Shown: piece by piece, positions 20,728-30,027 of the stretch
How the letters are laid out: each line of letters begins with the position of its first letter
Numbering within the stretch: the first letter of the stretch is position 1
Assembly: GCA_013151215.1 (NCBI GenBank)
Contig: JAADIS010000118.1
Span: forward strand, 1-64,000
DNA: 64,000 bases
DNA from: Chlorobiota bacterium
GTDB taxonomy: Bacteria; Bacteroidota; Bacteroidia; Bacteroidales; F082
Reading direction: 5' to 3'
Notes under the pieces: model-generated
The model's database searches: none
Seen by the model: only the letters and a program-made list of their open reading frames with translations
What the model was told of the DNA's origin: nothing
Translations under genes and position numbers: made by a program

Positions 20728-21345
20728 CTAACATCCGCCTTCGGCTACCGATTGCTTTTTCTTGCGTGCTATGCTAATAGTAGTTTTTTTGCTATCGGAA
20801 GAAGATTCGATATTGTTGCCGGTAAAATATATAGAGGCTCCTTTTCTAATACTATAAAGTTCAAATTCTTCGCTCGATGCTGTTTGTTCAGGTTCCACAG
20901 GTTTTATAATTGTTGACATCCAACAATTCAAGCCGCCTTTCATCACATAAACATTACCGAAGCCAAGTCGTTTTGCAATAACCCAAGCTTGATCGGCCTT
21001 AATATCATCGTTCGAAAAGAATACCGTATTCATCCCATCGATACCCAGATAATCCTGATAACTATCCGAAATAAGACTGTCGAGAGGTATGTTAATAGCA
21101 TTCTGGAGAGTAAACTCGTCATATTCGTCGCTTGCCCTAACATCTATTAGTTCGAGCGAAGGATCATTTTCTATTATCATTTTCGCAACGGCATCGGTTG
21201 AAACAAATCGCGTGGGCTGAACGATGCTCCACATCAGATCTTCCGGATTACTATATTTCGTATTATCCCTGTCGGGAAGGAAAAACAAACCTCCTGAGAG
21301 AATAAGCATTAACAGCGTCAAATAAATATAATTCTTGTTCATCAC
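20728..21345 (-). CDS. Rhodanese-like membrane-anchored protein, C-terminus -SVAEGGC; canonical active-site Cys absent
   Basis: N-terminal TM; LIDVRASDEYDEFTLQNAINIPLDSL; active-site loop reads VFFSNDDIKAD; ends ARKKKQSVAEGGC. Confidence 0.85.
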   Translation of the reverse strand: MMNKNYIYLTLLMLILSGGLFFLPDRDNTKYSNPEDLMWSIVQPTRFVSTDAVAKMIIENDPSLELIDVRASDEYDEFTLQNAINIPLDSLISDSYQDYLGIDGMNTVFFSNDDIKADQAWVIAKRLGFGNVYVMKGGLNCWMSTIIKPVEPEQTASSEEFELYSIRKGASIYFTGNNIESSSDSKKTTISIARKKKQSVAEGGC

Positions 21346-21950
21346 TAATCGAATTTATAAGGATTAATATTTTTTCTCACTCTTTTTTCGATTATCCATG
21401 TGCCCCAAAAGGCGGCTAATCCAACAACAACCAAAATAAAGGTAAACACTTCGTTGGAGACTCCCAACATTTCACTGATAGTAATATTCCCCAGATTATC
21501 GCTATAATAAAAATCGCTGAAAAAAGGAAATGCTTCCGAGAACATGAAAATACCCAGGAAAAGTCCGCCGGTAAAAACCATTGCATCGATTTTACCTATT
21601 GCTATGGCAGTATAACTTGTGCCGGGGCAAAAGCCGCCCAAGACAAAACCAAAGCCCATGATAATTGAGCCGAGTATCATCGGTGTTAAATATGTTGGAA
21701 GGATATATAACATATCCATTGCTATCCAACCCATATAATCGAAATAAAGAAGCCCGATCATTGCAACCAAAACGGCTGTAAAGAACACTCTGAGCACTAC
21801 GAAGTTATATCCGTAAAACGCTCCCGTGATATTTCGGGAGGAGGAAAATCCTGATGCTTCCAGGATAAAGCCGAAGGCGATACCTAAAAGAAGGGCGATG
21901 ACGAAATCCCAATCGCCTGTTATAATACCTTGAGGAATAAGTGGTCCCAT
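21345..21950 (-). CDS. YeeE/YedE-family sulfur-compound transporter half
   Basis: Multi-TM, motif GFVLGGFCPGTSYTA. Confidence 0.88.
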   Translation of the reverse strand: MGPLIPQGIITGDWDFVIALLLGIAFGFILEASGFSSSRNITGAFYGYNFVVLRVFFTAVLVAMIGLLYFDYMGWIAMDMLYILPTYLTPMILGSIIMGFGFVLGGFCPGTSYTAIAIGKIDAMVFTGGLFLGIFMFSEAFPFFSDFYYSDNLGNITISEMLGVSNEVFTFILVVVGLAAFWGTWIIEKRVRKNINPYKFD

Positions 21951-21967
21951 AATATTTTATATTTTAA

Positions 21968-22504
21968 TTATATCCATAATTTTCTGAAAAAATAAGCAAC
22001 TGCATAGCCGGTTCCAAAAAGAAGCATCATAACCAAGAAGCCTCCGAATGAGAAAGATGCCGTTCCGCTAAGTGCGGCACCGCTGGAACATCCTCGTCCG
22101 AACTGGCTGCCGACACCGAATAAGATGCCACCTATTCCTGCTGCCCAGAGGCGTGTTTTTGATGATATCTTAGGTGAATGCTCAATCCGCAACTTCTTTA
22201 ATCTGCCGAAGAGCGCTCCTGAAATAAGGCCTCCGATAAATATACCCAATGATTCAAACACCAACCAATTGAACATCGGTGAGTGGTTGTCGGTAAGAAA
22301 TCTGCTATAAAAGGTACTTTCTTCGGCATGGGAAGGTGCTACCTTATCCACTGTTGTAACAACAGCGCTTTTCACTGCTCCGCTGGCACCCAGGCCACGG
22401 CCGGTGATATACATAGTCAACAGCAATAGCAAGCCGAGCAATACACCGCCAAAATATGGATTTATGTATTTTGGTCTTTTTATAGATTCTGTATGTGTAT
22501 TCAT
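21968..22504 (-). CDS. YeeE/YedE-family sulfur-compound transporter half
   Basis: Multi-TM, motif GSQFGRGCSSGAALSG. Confidence 0.88.
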   Translation of the reverse strand: MNTHTESIKRPKYINPYFGGVLLGLLLLLTMYITGRGLGASGAVKSAVVTTVDKVAPSHAEESTFYSRFLTDNHSPMFNWLVFESLGIFIGGLISGALFGRLKKLRIEHSPKISSKTRLWAAGIGGILFGVGSQFGRGCSSGAALSGTASFSFGGFLVMMLLFGTGYAVAYFFRKLWI

Positions 22505-22525
22505 TTTCTTAAAAATAAAAGTTCA

Positions 22526-23467
22526 TTAATATAAATATCTGGTTATCTGCCCTGCTTCCACCATTATAAAACGAAACATAAGACCACCAATTAAAATTAA
22601 GAGAGAAGGTATCCACATCGGGATTTTATATCCGAACAATTCCAAAGTTTCCAGAAATGCCGGGACTATAAGTCCCAAGATCATCACAAATACCCAAAAT
22701 GTTACTGTAAACTCACCACCCAGGAATAAATGCGCAGCCTCTACCTGAACCTGATTTGCAGCCAAGAAGCCCATGAATAGATGGACTATCAAAAACAACT
22801 CCACTCCGATAAGTGCGATGTCTATCTTGCTGAGCACCGAACGCTCATAATGGCTTTTCGACATCCATATGATTGCCGCAAGGCCAGTTGACATACCAGA
22901 AACCAGGAACAAAGGCCCTAATATCGAAGTGTTCCACAGTGGTCGGGCATTAAAAGCCGACAATAAAATACCTGTATAAACCCCAAGTATTATTGCCAAA
23001 CCCATCGCCAGCCAGGCAATATGTTTTCGATATTTTATCACCAAGGATTCAAATGATTCGAAGATCGGTAACCGCCATTTCCACCCAGGGACAACTTCTT
23101 TAATATAACTAGCAACCCAAAAGAACGACAAAGGCGTTATTATCATGAGTGTCCACGCACCCCACGACATTGGTGACTCCATTCTTATTGTTGTATAAAG
23201 CCTCCAGAAAAACAATTGATGTTTTAAATCCAGAAAAAGTGCAAACAAGCCAACAACTAATGCAACGGGAACCAAGAACGGGGCCCATTTAACAGTGGTT
23301 TCCATTTCTTTTTCTTTTCCCATAACAAGGAATAGTCCTGCAAAAAACATTATCCCGGCCGCAAGACCGCCCAAAAACAAATAAAGAGGTATTTCCCAAT
23401 GCCATATATTTAAAAATGGGTCGATATTTGGAATATTTCTTCCGCTAACAAATAATTCTTCTTTCAT
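22526..23467 (-). CDS. NrfD/PsrC-like polytopic membrane subunit
   Basis: Multi-TM protein following a 4Fe-4S subunit gene; N-term WHWEIPLYLFLGGLAAG typical of NrfD. Confidence 0.9.
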   Translation of the reverse strand: MKEELFVSGRNIPNIDPFLNIWHWEIPLYLFLGGLAAGIMFFAGLFLVMGKEKEMETTVKWAPFLVPVALVVGLFALFLDLKHQLFFWRLYTTIRMESPMSWGAWTLMIITPLSFFWVASYIKEVVPGWKWRLPIFESFESLVIKYRKHIAWLAMGLAIILGVYTGILLSAFNARPLWNTSILGPLFLVSGMSTGLAAIIWMSKSHYERSVLSKIDIALIGVELFLIVHLFMGFLAANQVQVEAAHLFLGGEFTVTFWVFVMILGLIVPAFLETLELFGYKIPMWIPSLLILIGGLMFRFIMVEAGQITRYLY

Positions 23468-23479
23468 GTTCTTTTAGTG

Positions 23480-24013
23480 TTAAGTAAGAAAATATAATTG
23501 AGGTTTAGTTCCTGCCTCAGGGGCAAGCACCTTCCAACTCCTGTTTTTAAGAGCCTTTGAAACATCGCTGTTCGGATCTTCCAAATCCCCAAAATAAAGA
23601 CAATTAGTAGGGCAAACTGCAACGCAAGCTGTAGTTTGACCTTTTGCCAACCTATGGTCGCAAAAGGTACATTTATCAACGTAACCTTCAGGATGTGAAT
23701 ATCTTGCATCGTAAGGACAGGATTGGATACATGCACCGCAGCCAATACATTCGTCATGTGTAACCTTAACGATACCTCCTTCGATAATATGGCTGGCACC
23801 TGTTGGGCAACAACGGACGCAAGGTGAATTATCGCAATGATTACATCTTTCCGATCTTAACTCTACTTCAACGTTAGGATAACTTCCCGAAACATTTTCA
23901 ACTATCCAATCGCGGCAAAATCCTATTGGAACATTATTTTCTGTTTGACAGGCAACCACACAGTCGCCACATCCCACACACTTTTTAGTGTCGATAGCCA
24001 TTGCGTATCTCAT
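23480..24013 (-). CDS. 4Fe-4S ferredoxin-type electron transfer subunit (PsrB/PhsB-like)
   Basis: Four Cys clusters: CVGCGDCVVAC, CNHCDNSPCVRCCP, CIGCGACIQSCPYDAR, CTFCDHR; overlaps the preceding ORF by 4 nt. Confidence 0.93.
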   Translation of the reverse strand: MRYAMAIDTKKCVGCGDCVVACQTENNVPIGFCRDWIVENVSGSYPNVEVELRSERCNHCDNSPCVRCCPTGASHIIEGGIVKVTHDECIGCGACIQSCPYDARYSHPEGYVDKCTFCDHRLAKGQTTACVAVCPTNCLYFGDLEDPNSDVSKALKNRSWKVLAPEAGTKPQLYFLT

Positions 24014-26256
24014 GATTCAACCTCCTCTATTGGTTTTTCTTTAATAAAAGTTACAAAATTTCCTCTCATTCCCGTACCGCCCATCATAGGGTCGATCATT
24101 ACATTTGTTATCAATTCCGAATCGCTGGCACCATGACCATAAGTACGTGTAAGTTTTTTATTGGTATGTCCGAAGCCATGCACCATATAAACGGAGTCCC
24201 AGCGTATCCTTTCGGTTACCCTAACTTTGACAGGGAATGTAGAAACAATACCGTCCTGATTTTGAAGCCAGACTTTCTGACCGTTTTTGATATCCCATAT
24301 ATCTGCCACCTTGGGGTTCACCCAAACGGAATTCGAATCCATTAAATCCCAAAGGTTGGGATTATTGGATGTTCTTGAGAATGTATGCATGGGAGCCCGA
24401 CCGTAAATAAGGCGATAAAAACCTTCTTCGGGTTGGGGGTGCTGAGTGAATTTAGGCATAGGGTCGAAACCGAGATCCTCGAACTCAAGCGAATACAGTT
24501 CAATTTTGCCTGTTGAGGTGTTGAACTCGTAATCCTCGCCATCCTGCAAATAAAGCCCGCCGGATTTTCTCGGGAATTTCTTGACCCCGAGTTTTTTCAT
24601 TTCATCCAAAGACGAACCGAGTTTATTAAGTTGCCATTCAAGGACTTCCTCGATGTCCTCATAGTTATAATATTCACTAAGTCCTAGGCGCTCACCTAAT
24701 TGTTTTGCGATCCACCAGGATGGTTTAGTTTCATATTTAGGCTTAAGAGCCGGGGCACGTAATGCAATACTTGGCTCGCGATGCGGAGCAGAACGGATAT
24801 AATCATATCTTTCAAGATAAGTACATTCGGGAAGGACAACATCGGCATAAGCCGTGATATCCATCGGCATGGTATCGACAACTGCTATAAAATCGACCGA
24901 TTGAGCCGCCATTTGGAAGAGTTCTTTATCCGGAATTGTCAACGGAAGGTTGGTTCCGGCAACTATCCAACTCTTTATTTGGTGTTTATAGTTAAACTCG
25001 GGTATCGATGCCCTTAAAAGCTCGGTAGTGATGCCCATTGCCGATAAAGGATATTTGCCATCCAGATTATCTTTCCAGTCCCATTTGTGATGGGGATATT
25101 CGGGTTGTGGGAATTTTGGCACTTTTACGGCTTCCTTGAAATAAAAACCTCCGCGGCGTCCCCAGGAACCTAGCAATGCATTCAAGATAGCAATTGCCCT
25201 CTCGCGTTGACTGTCGTCGCCGTACCAAACAACATGACGACCGGGATGAACAATTACCGAAGGTGAGGCAGCAGCCATCTCCCTTGCGGTTTTCCTGATC
25301 AAGTCAGGGTCGAGTGTAGTGATTCCATAGGCCCATTCAGGAGTCATATTTTTCACATGTTCCTTAAGTTGTTCGAAACCCATTGCATATTTTTCGATAT
25401 ATTCCTTATCATATAGGTTTTCATAAATTAGAACATGAATCCATGATAATAGCAATGCAATATCTGTTGAAGGTTTTATGGGCAACCAATATTTCGATTT
25501 GCTGGCAGCAGTGCTTAAACGGGGGTCAACAGTTATAATTGTCGCACCGCGGTCGATGGCTGTTGACATTTCCTGCACTTGGCCGTTATGCATGTTCTCC
25601 CCAATATGGGAACCAATCAACACGAGGCATTTAGTATCTCTTATGTCAGTAGGTTCGGGCGAGCCAATCCAGCTGCCGAAGGTTGCACCAAAGCCAACTT
25701 CGCGAGGTCCTCTGCATTGGGCCCATGCAGGCTCTCCCTCGTTTCCTGAGCCATAAGCATGAAACAAATGCTTGAAATGACTTCCGGGAGCACCATGATT
25801 GAAGAGCGCAAATGCCTCAGGGCCATGCTTTTCCCTTACTTCGGCCATTTTTGATGCAACTAAATCCAATGCCTCGTCCCATGAGGCTTTGCGAAATCGT
25901 TGCTTTCCATTAACAGTCTCCCTTATAAGAGGTGTTTTTAATCGATCTTCATCATTGTACATTCCAACACCGCCTGTACCCCTCGGACAAAGCCGGCCGT
26001 TGCAATGAGGATCGTTTTCATTTCCGATAATCTTGCGAATATTGCCTTTTTTATCGACATATGTCCATCCTGCACATTTCCAAAAGCAAACTTCGCAATA
26101 GGTTGAATGAGCTGTCATTTCTTCTTCGCTAACAGGCCCTTGGTCGTTTAAAGCATAAAGGCTATTTACCCCTTTCCAACTTAACGAACTAAGTCCTAAG
26201 GTAGCAGCTCCTGCCCCGGCAGCGGAGATTTTTATAAAATCCCTCCTAGTTTTCAT
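24010..26256 (-). CDS. TAT-exported molybdopterin oxidoreductase catalytic subunit (polysulfide/thiosulfate reductase-like family)
   Basis: RRDFIKISAAGAGAATLGLS TAT signal; CEVCFWKC...CPRG 4Fe-4S site; molybdopterin-binding motifs; probable Mo-ligand Cys in AQCRGPREVGF. Confidence 0.9.
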   Translation of the reverse strand: MKTRRDFIKISAAGAGAATLGLSSLSWKGVNSLYALNDQGPVSEEEMTAHSTYCEVCFWKCAGWTYVDKKGNIRKIIGNENDPHCNGRLCPRGTGGVGMYNDEDRLKTPLIRETVNGKQRFRKASWDEALDLVASKMAEVREKHGPEAFALFNHGAPGSHFKHLFHAYGSGNEGEPAWAQCRGPREVGFGATFGSWIGSPEPTDIRDTKCLVLIGSHIGENMHNGQVQEMSTAIDRGATIITVDPRLSTAASKSKYWLPIKPSTDIALLLSWIHVLIYENLYDKEYIEKYAMGFEQLKEHVKNMTPEWAYGITTLDPDLIRKTAREMAAASPSVIVHPGRHVVWYGDDSQRERAIAILNALLGSWGRRGGFYFKEAVKVPKFPQPEYPHHKWDWKDNLDGKYPLSAMGITTELLRASIPEFNYKHQIKSWIVAGTNLPLTIPDKELFQMAAQSVDFIAVVDTMPMDITAYADVVLPECTYLERYDYIRSAPHREPSIALRAPALKPKYETKPSWWIAKQLGERLGLSEYYNYEDIEEVLEWQLNKLGSSLDEMKKLGVKKFPRKSGGLYLQDGEDYEFNTSTGKIELYSLEFEDLGFDPMPKFTQHPQPEEGFYRLIYGRAPMHTFSRTSNNPNLWDLMDSNSVWVNPKVADIWDIKNGQKVWLQNQDGIVSTFPVKVRVTERIRWDSVYMVHGFGHTNKKLTRTYGHGASDSELITNVMIDPMMGGTGMRGNFVTFIKEKPIEEVES

Positions 26257-26398
26257 CTGTCTAAGTTTTATTATTACCTAAGTTCAATCGTATGAAACAA
26301 TGCTTATTAATCTTTGCATAGTTCAAAAATATATAAAGTCAAGACCACGTAATTACTAATTCACATATATATCTTCTTACATATTTAATTGCAAATTT

Positions 26399-26412
26399 AT
26401 GATATATATCAT
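26399..26412. promoter_or_regulatory. Perfect palindrome ATGATATATATCAT (Fnr/Crp-type TGAT-N4-ATCA)
   Basis: Seen directly, upstream of the molybdopterin operon. Confidence 0.55.
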
Positions 26413-26513
26413 TATATTGACTTCATGAAGGGCCACAACCTACTTTCACCTAAAGCATTGGATTTAAACTATTTACATTCTATATCAAGAAAGCAGAAAG
26501 CACTAAACTTACC

Positions 26514-26540
26514 GTAATTAACTGATTCTTTGTTAATTAC
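26514..26540. repeat. Inverted repeat GTAATTAAC-N9-GTTAATTAC
   Basis: Perfect 9-bp arms in the long divergent intergenic region. Confidence 0.7.
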
Positions 26541-26770
26541 AATCGTTATTTAAAAGGGGAATAAATTAGGTCTGCTTAGAGGAAATCAAGTATACAACCC
26601 TGATTATCAGATACTTTAATCTTATCTAAACCTTTTATAAATTATAATCCGAGAAAATTAGACTAGTTTATTGAAGATTGACAAATAGACAAAACTTTTT
26701 TAAGATCAGTATATTAACACTGATTTTTAAGGAAATAATATTGTAATTTACTACGAGATAGCCAAGCAAA

Positions 26771-26986
26771 TCAATGTGATGCTTTGTAACAGTTATTATA
26801 CATGCAGTATCCAAATGCTGTTGCCCCTAGTACCACTAAAGCGATCACTATTTTGTGATAAATGAAATTAGACATCCCGGCACAACATCCGAAGAAACTT
26901 GCTATGACAATAAACAAATAAGTAATAAACCCAACAATGGCAAATGACAGGGCTGCGTTAACGAATAATTTTAGACTTAATTTCAT
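26771..26986 (-). CDS. Small hydrophobic Cys-containing membrane protein
   Basis: 71-aa ORF with two hydrophobic stretches, motifs FFGCCAGM and YCMYNNC. Confidence 0.5.
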   Translation of the reverse strand: MKLSLKLFVNAALSFAIVGFITYLFIVIASFFGCCAGMSNFIYHKIVIALVVLGATAFGYCMYNNCYKASH

Positions 26987-27196
26987 GACTTTATATTTAA
27001 ATTATTTATTTTCTTTATATTACAAATATAATACAGCCAAACACATAATAACTACATATCTATATGATTAACAACATGTTGTGATGTGTTATTTTTTTCT
27101 ATCCCATGTGTTTTTTGTTATAATTACAAGTAGTTTTCATTATATAATTGTAAATCATTTGTTTCATGCACATATGCTATATATTTACATATTAAG

Positions 27197-27208
27197 TGAT
27201 GCATATCA
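27197..27208. promoter_or_regulatory. TGATGCATATCA (TGAT-N4-ATCA) upstream of Crp/Fnr gene 1
   Basis: Seen directly; TATCTTTG -7-like element at 27242-27249, ATG at 27254. Confidence 0.55.
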
Positions 27209-27253
27209 CATATTTGGATCGAATCAACTAAGGTTTTAACTTATCTTTGTAAT

Positions 27254-27931
27254 ATGAAAGATTGTATCGATTGTGCGATAAGGTCGAGGGCAGTTCAAAC
27301 CCTAACACCTGAAGAATTTAATATTCACAGGGAAAACTGTGCTGAACTTGAATTAGAGGCTGGGGAGAGTATTTTCAAGGAAGGCCAATTATCATCACAT
27401 ATTGCTTACTTAAAATCAGGACTGGCAAAGATTCACAAAAAAGGCATAAAGGGAACCGATCAAATACTTAAAATTGTTAAACCCTCACATTATATTGGTT
27501 TACAAACCATTTTACTAAACAAGGTTCATCAATACTCATCATCAGTTATTGAAAAATCAGTTGTCTGTTATGTTGACATACATTCATTTAAAGATTTGAT
27601 AACGCGAAACGCTAATTTTGCCAATGAGCTCATATTGCATATGTGCGAAGATGAAATGTCATATTTCAACAGGTTTGTTAATGTTCACCAAAAGCAAATA
27701 AACGGAAGGTTGGCTGATTCCATTTTGTTTTTCTTTGATGAAATAGCTCATTCGAATAAATTTGTGATACCTTTATCAAGAGCGGATATTGCAGCATTAA
27801 TTTGCTCCACACGTGAAAGCGTGATAAGATCCTTAAAAGATCTAATCGATATGGGAGCCATTAAAGTTCAGGGCAAGCATTTTGAGGTTATTAACAAGGA
27901 ACTACTGATATCGATCAGCAATAAAGGCTGA
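27254..27931 (+). CDS. Crp/Fnr-family transcriptional regulator (paralog 1)
   Basis: Cyclic nucleotide-binding-like domain, HTH_Crp SRADIAALICSTRESVIRSLKDL; N-terminal CIDC. Confidence 0.9.
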   Translation: MKDCIDCAIRSRAVQTLTPEEFNIHRENCAELELEAGESIFKEGQLSSHIAYLKSGLAKIHKKGIKGTDQILKIVKPSHYIGLQTILLNKVHQYSSSVIEKSVVCYVDIHSFKDLITRNANFANELILHMCEDEMSYFNRFVNVHQKQINGRLADSILFFFDEIAHSNKFVIPLSRADIAALICSTRESVIRSLKDLIDMGAIKVQGKHFEVINKELLISISNKG

Positions 27932-28134
27932 AGCAAGCATAATATTTTCATGAAACAAAAATAAACATAGACTTAATTATAGCCCATGTTTATTTATAGT
28001 TTGGTGTAATGCCACTGATTGATAAAGAGTACTAAAAATCGAAAAAAAGGATGTTGAAAAATTTTAAAAGTAAACTTGCAAATGGAAAGAATTTATGGTA
28101 ATTTTGTTGCTTATAATCTACAAATAATTATTAA

Positions 28135-30027
28135 ATGATAATTAAAGGACTAATTGATGATTTATTAAAAAATTACAACGTTGATGTTGTAGAGAAACAT
28201 CTTGTTTATGTATTTATAGAGAACAATAAATTAAATATTCAAAACAGTCCAATTATTGTAGAATTGCTAAATGATTTTAGTCTTCAGACTGAAGTGTATT
28301 TTAAATTATCATCTCATAATATTGTAGATTTAAAAATATTAGAAAACTACTTGGAACTTCTTATCCCGAAAAATGATAGAAAAGTAAATGGAGCGTTTTT
28401 TACTCCTACTTATGTAGTTGACTATATAGTCAGAGAAGTTTCTCCTAAAAATAATGATAAATGTTTAGACCCAAGTTGTGGTTGTGGCGCTTTTTTAATT
28501 GGGTTGGTAGATTATTACAAAAAAACATTTAGTAAAAGTATTAAGGAAATAATTCAAGAAAATATTTTCGGGTCTGATATTTTGGATTATAATTTAAAGC
28601 GTTCAAAAATTATTTTATCACTTTTAGGATTATTAAATAATGAAGTAATTGAAGAAACAGATTTTAATCTTTATCATCAAGATAGTTTAAAGGCGAATTG
28701 GAAAAACACCTTTGAAATAGTTGTAGGCAATCCACCTTATGTAAAATATCAAGATTTAAGCGATGAAAACAGATTATCCTTAATTAACAATTGGAAAACT
28801 ATTGAAAATGGAACTTTTAATTTATATTTTAACTTATATTTTGCTTTTTTTGAATTAGGGCATAAACTTTTGTCACCTAATGGGAAATTAGGATATATTA
28901 CTCCAAACAATTACTTTACTTCTTTAGCAGGATTATCGTTACGTCAATACTTTCTGCAAACCAAGTGTTTAACGAGAATTGTTGATTTTCGACACAAAAA
29001 AGTGTTTGATGCTCAAACATATACTGCAATTACTTTTGCAAATAATAAAACCAACGATTCTATATTGTTTGACAAGATCGGAGATAATCAAACCTGCAAC
29101 GATTTTTTAAATTCAGCAAATGGGTCAGCAAATTATTTGAAAAACTTAAATGTAAAAAAGTGGCGATTATTAAAAACTACTGAACAGGAGAATATTAAAA
29201 TAATTGAGAATATTGGGACCCCAATAAAACAATTATTCAATATTGCTGTTGGAATTGCAACTTTAAAAGATGAAGTATTTTTTGTGGATTCTGGCAATGA
29301 AAAGAATGGTTATTTTACAAAGTCAACTGATAATGGAGTCTTTTTAATTGAAAGGGAAATTACAAAACCTGTTTATAAAATATCACAATTCAAAAACCAA
29401 AATGATATTGAAAGCAATACGTTAAGAATTATTACTCCGTATCACGCTGATTCTAAAACAGCAACCCCAATTTCAGAGAATGAATTTAAATTAAAATATC
29501 CTTTGTGCTTCGAGTACTTACTTTCAGAAAGAGAAAAATTAGAAAGTAGAGACAAAGGGAAACGTAATTATTCTCCCTTTTACGTTTGGGGGAGAACACA
29601 AGGTATTACACGTTTTGGAAGAAAATTATTAAATCCTACATTTAGTAAGCACCCAAGATTCTTATTCGTTCCGGAAGAAGATGCTTATTACACTAATGGT
29701 TATGGAATTTATTTTGACAGAGACCATACAAATAAAGCATCTTTATTTGAAGATTTTACACACGAGATGTCAAAGGAAGAAAATATACTGATTGTTCAAA
29801 AAATCTTGAATTCAATAATAATGGATTATTATATTAGCATTACAAGTGTTTCGATTCAAGGTGGATTTCCTTGCTATCAAAAAAACTTCATTGAAAAATT
29901 CACAATACCAAATTTTTCAAAAGAAGAAATTGAGTTATTGAAAAATATGTCTGATAAAACTGAAATTGATGAGTTTCTCATTGATAAATATCAACTTAAT
30001 ATTCCTGTTCCAAACCTTTTATTATAA
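28135..30027 (+). CDS. Type II N6-adenine DNA methyltransferase
   Basis: GAFFTPTYVVDYIV, DPSCGCGAFLIG and NPPYVKYQD motifs; C-terminal target-recognition region. Confidence 0.92.
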   Translation: MIIKGLIDDLLKNYNVDVVEKHLVYVFIENNKLNIQNSPIIVELLNDFSLQTEVYFKLSSHNIVDLKILENYLELLIPKNDRKVNGAFFTPTYVVDYIVREVSPKNNDKCLDPSCGCGAFLIGLVDYYKKTFSKSIKEIIQENIFGSDILDYNLKRSKIILSLLGLLNNEVIEETDFNLYHQDSLKANWKNTFEIVVGNPPYVKYQDLSDENRLSLINNWKTIENGTFNLYFNLYFAFFELGHKLLSPNGKLGYITPNNYFTSLAGLSLRQYFLQTKCLTRIVDFRHKKVFDAQTYTAITFANNKTNDSILFDKIGDNQTCNDFLNSANGSANYLKNLNVKKWRLLKTTEQENIKIIENIGTPIKQLFNIAVGIATLKDEVFFVDSGNEKNGYFTKSTDNGVFLIEREITKPVYKISQFKNQNDIESNTLRIITPYHADSKTATPISENEFKLKYPLCFEYLLSEREKLESRDKGKRNYSPFYVWGRTQGITRFGRKLLNPTFSKHPRFLFVPEEDAYYTNGYGIYFDRDHTNKASLFEDFTHEMSKEENILIVQKILNSIIMDYYISITSVSIQGGFPCYQKNFIEKFTIPNFSKEEIELLKNMSDKTEIDEFLIDKYQLNIPVPNLLL

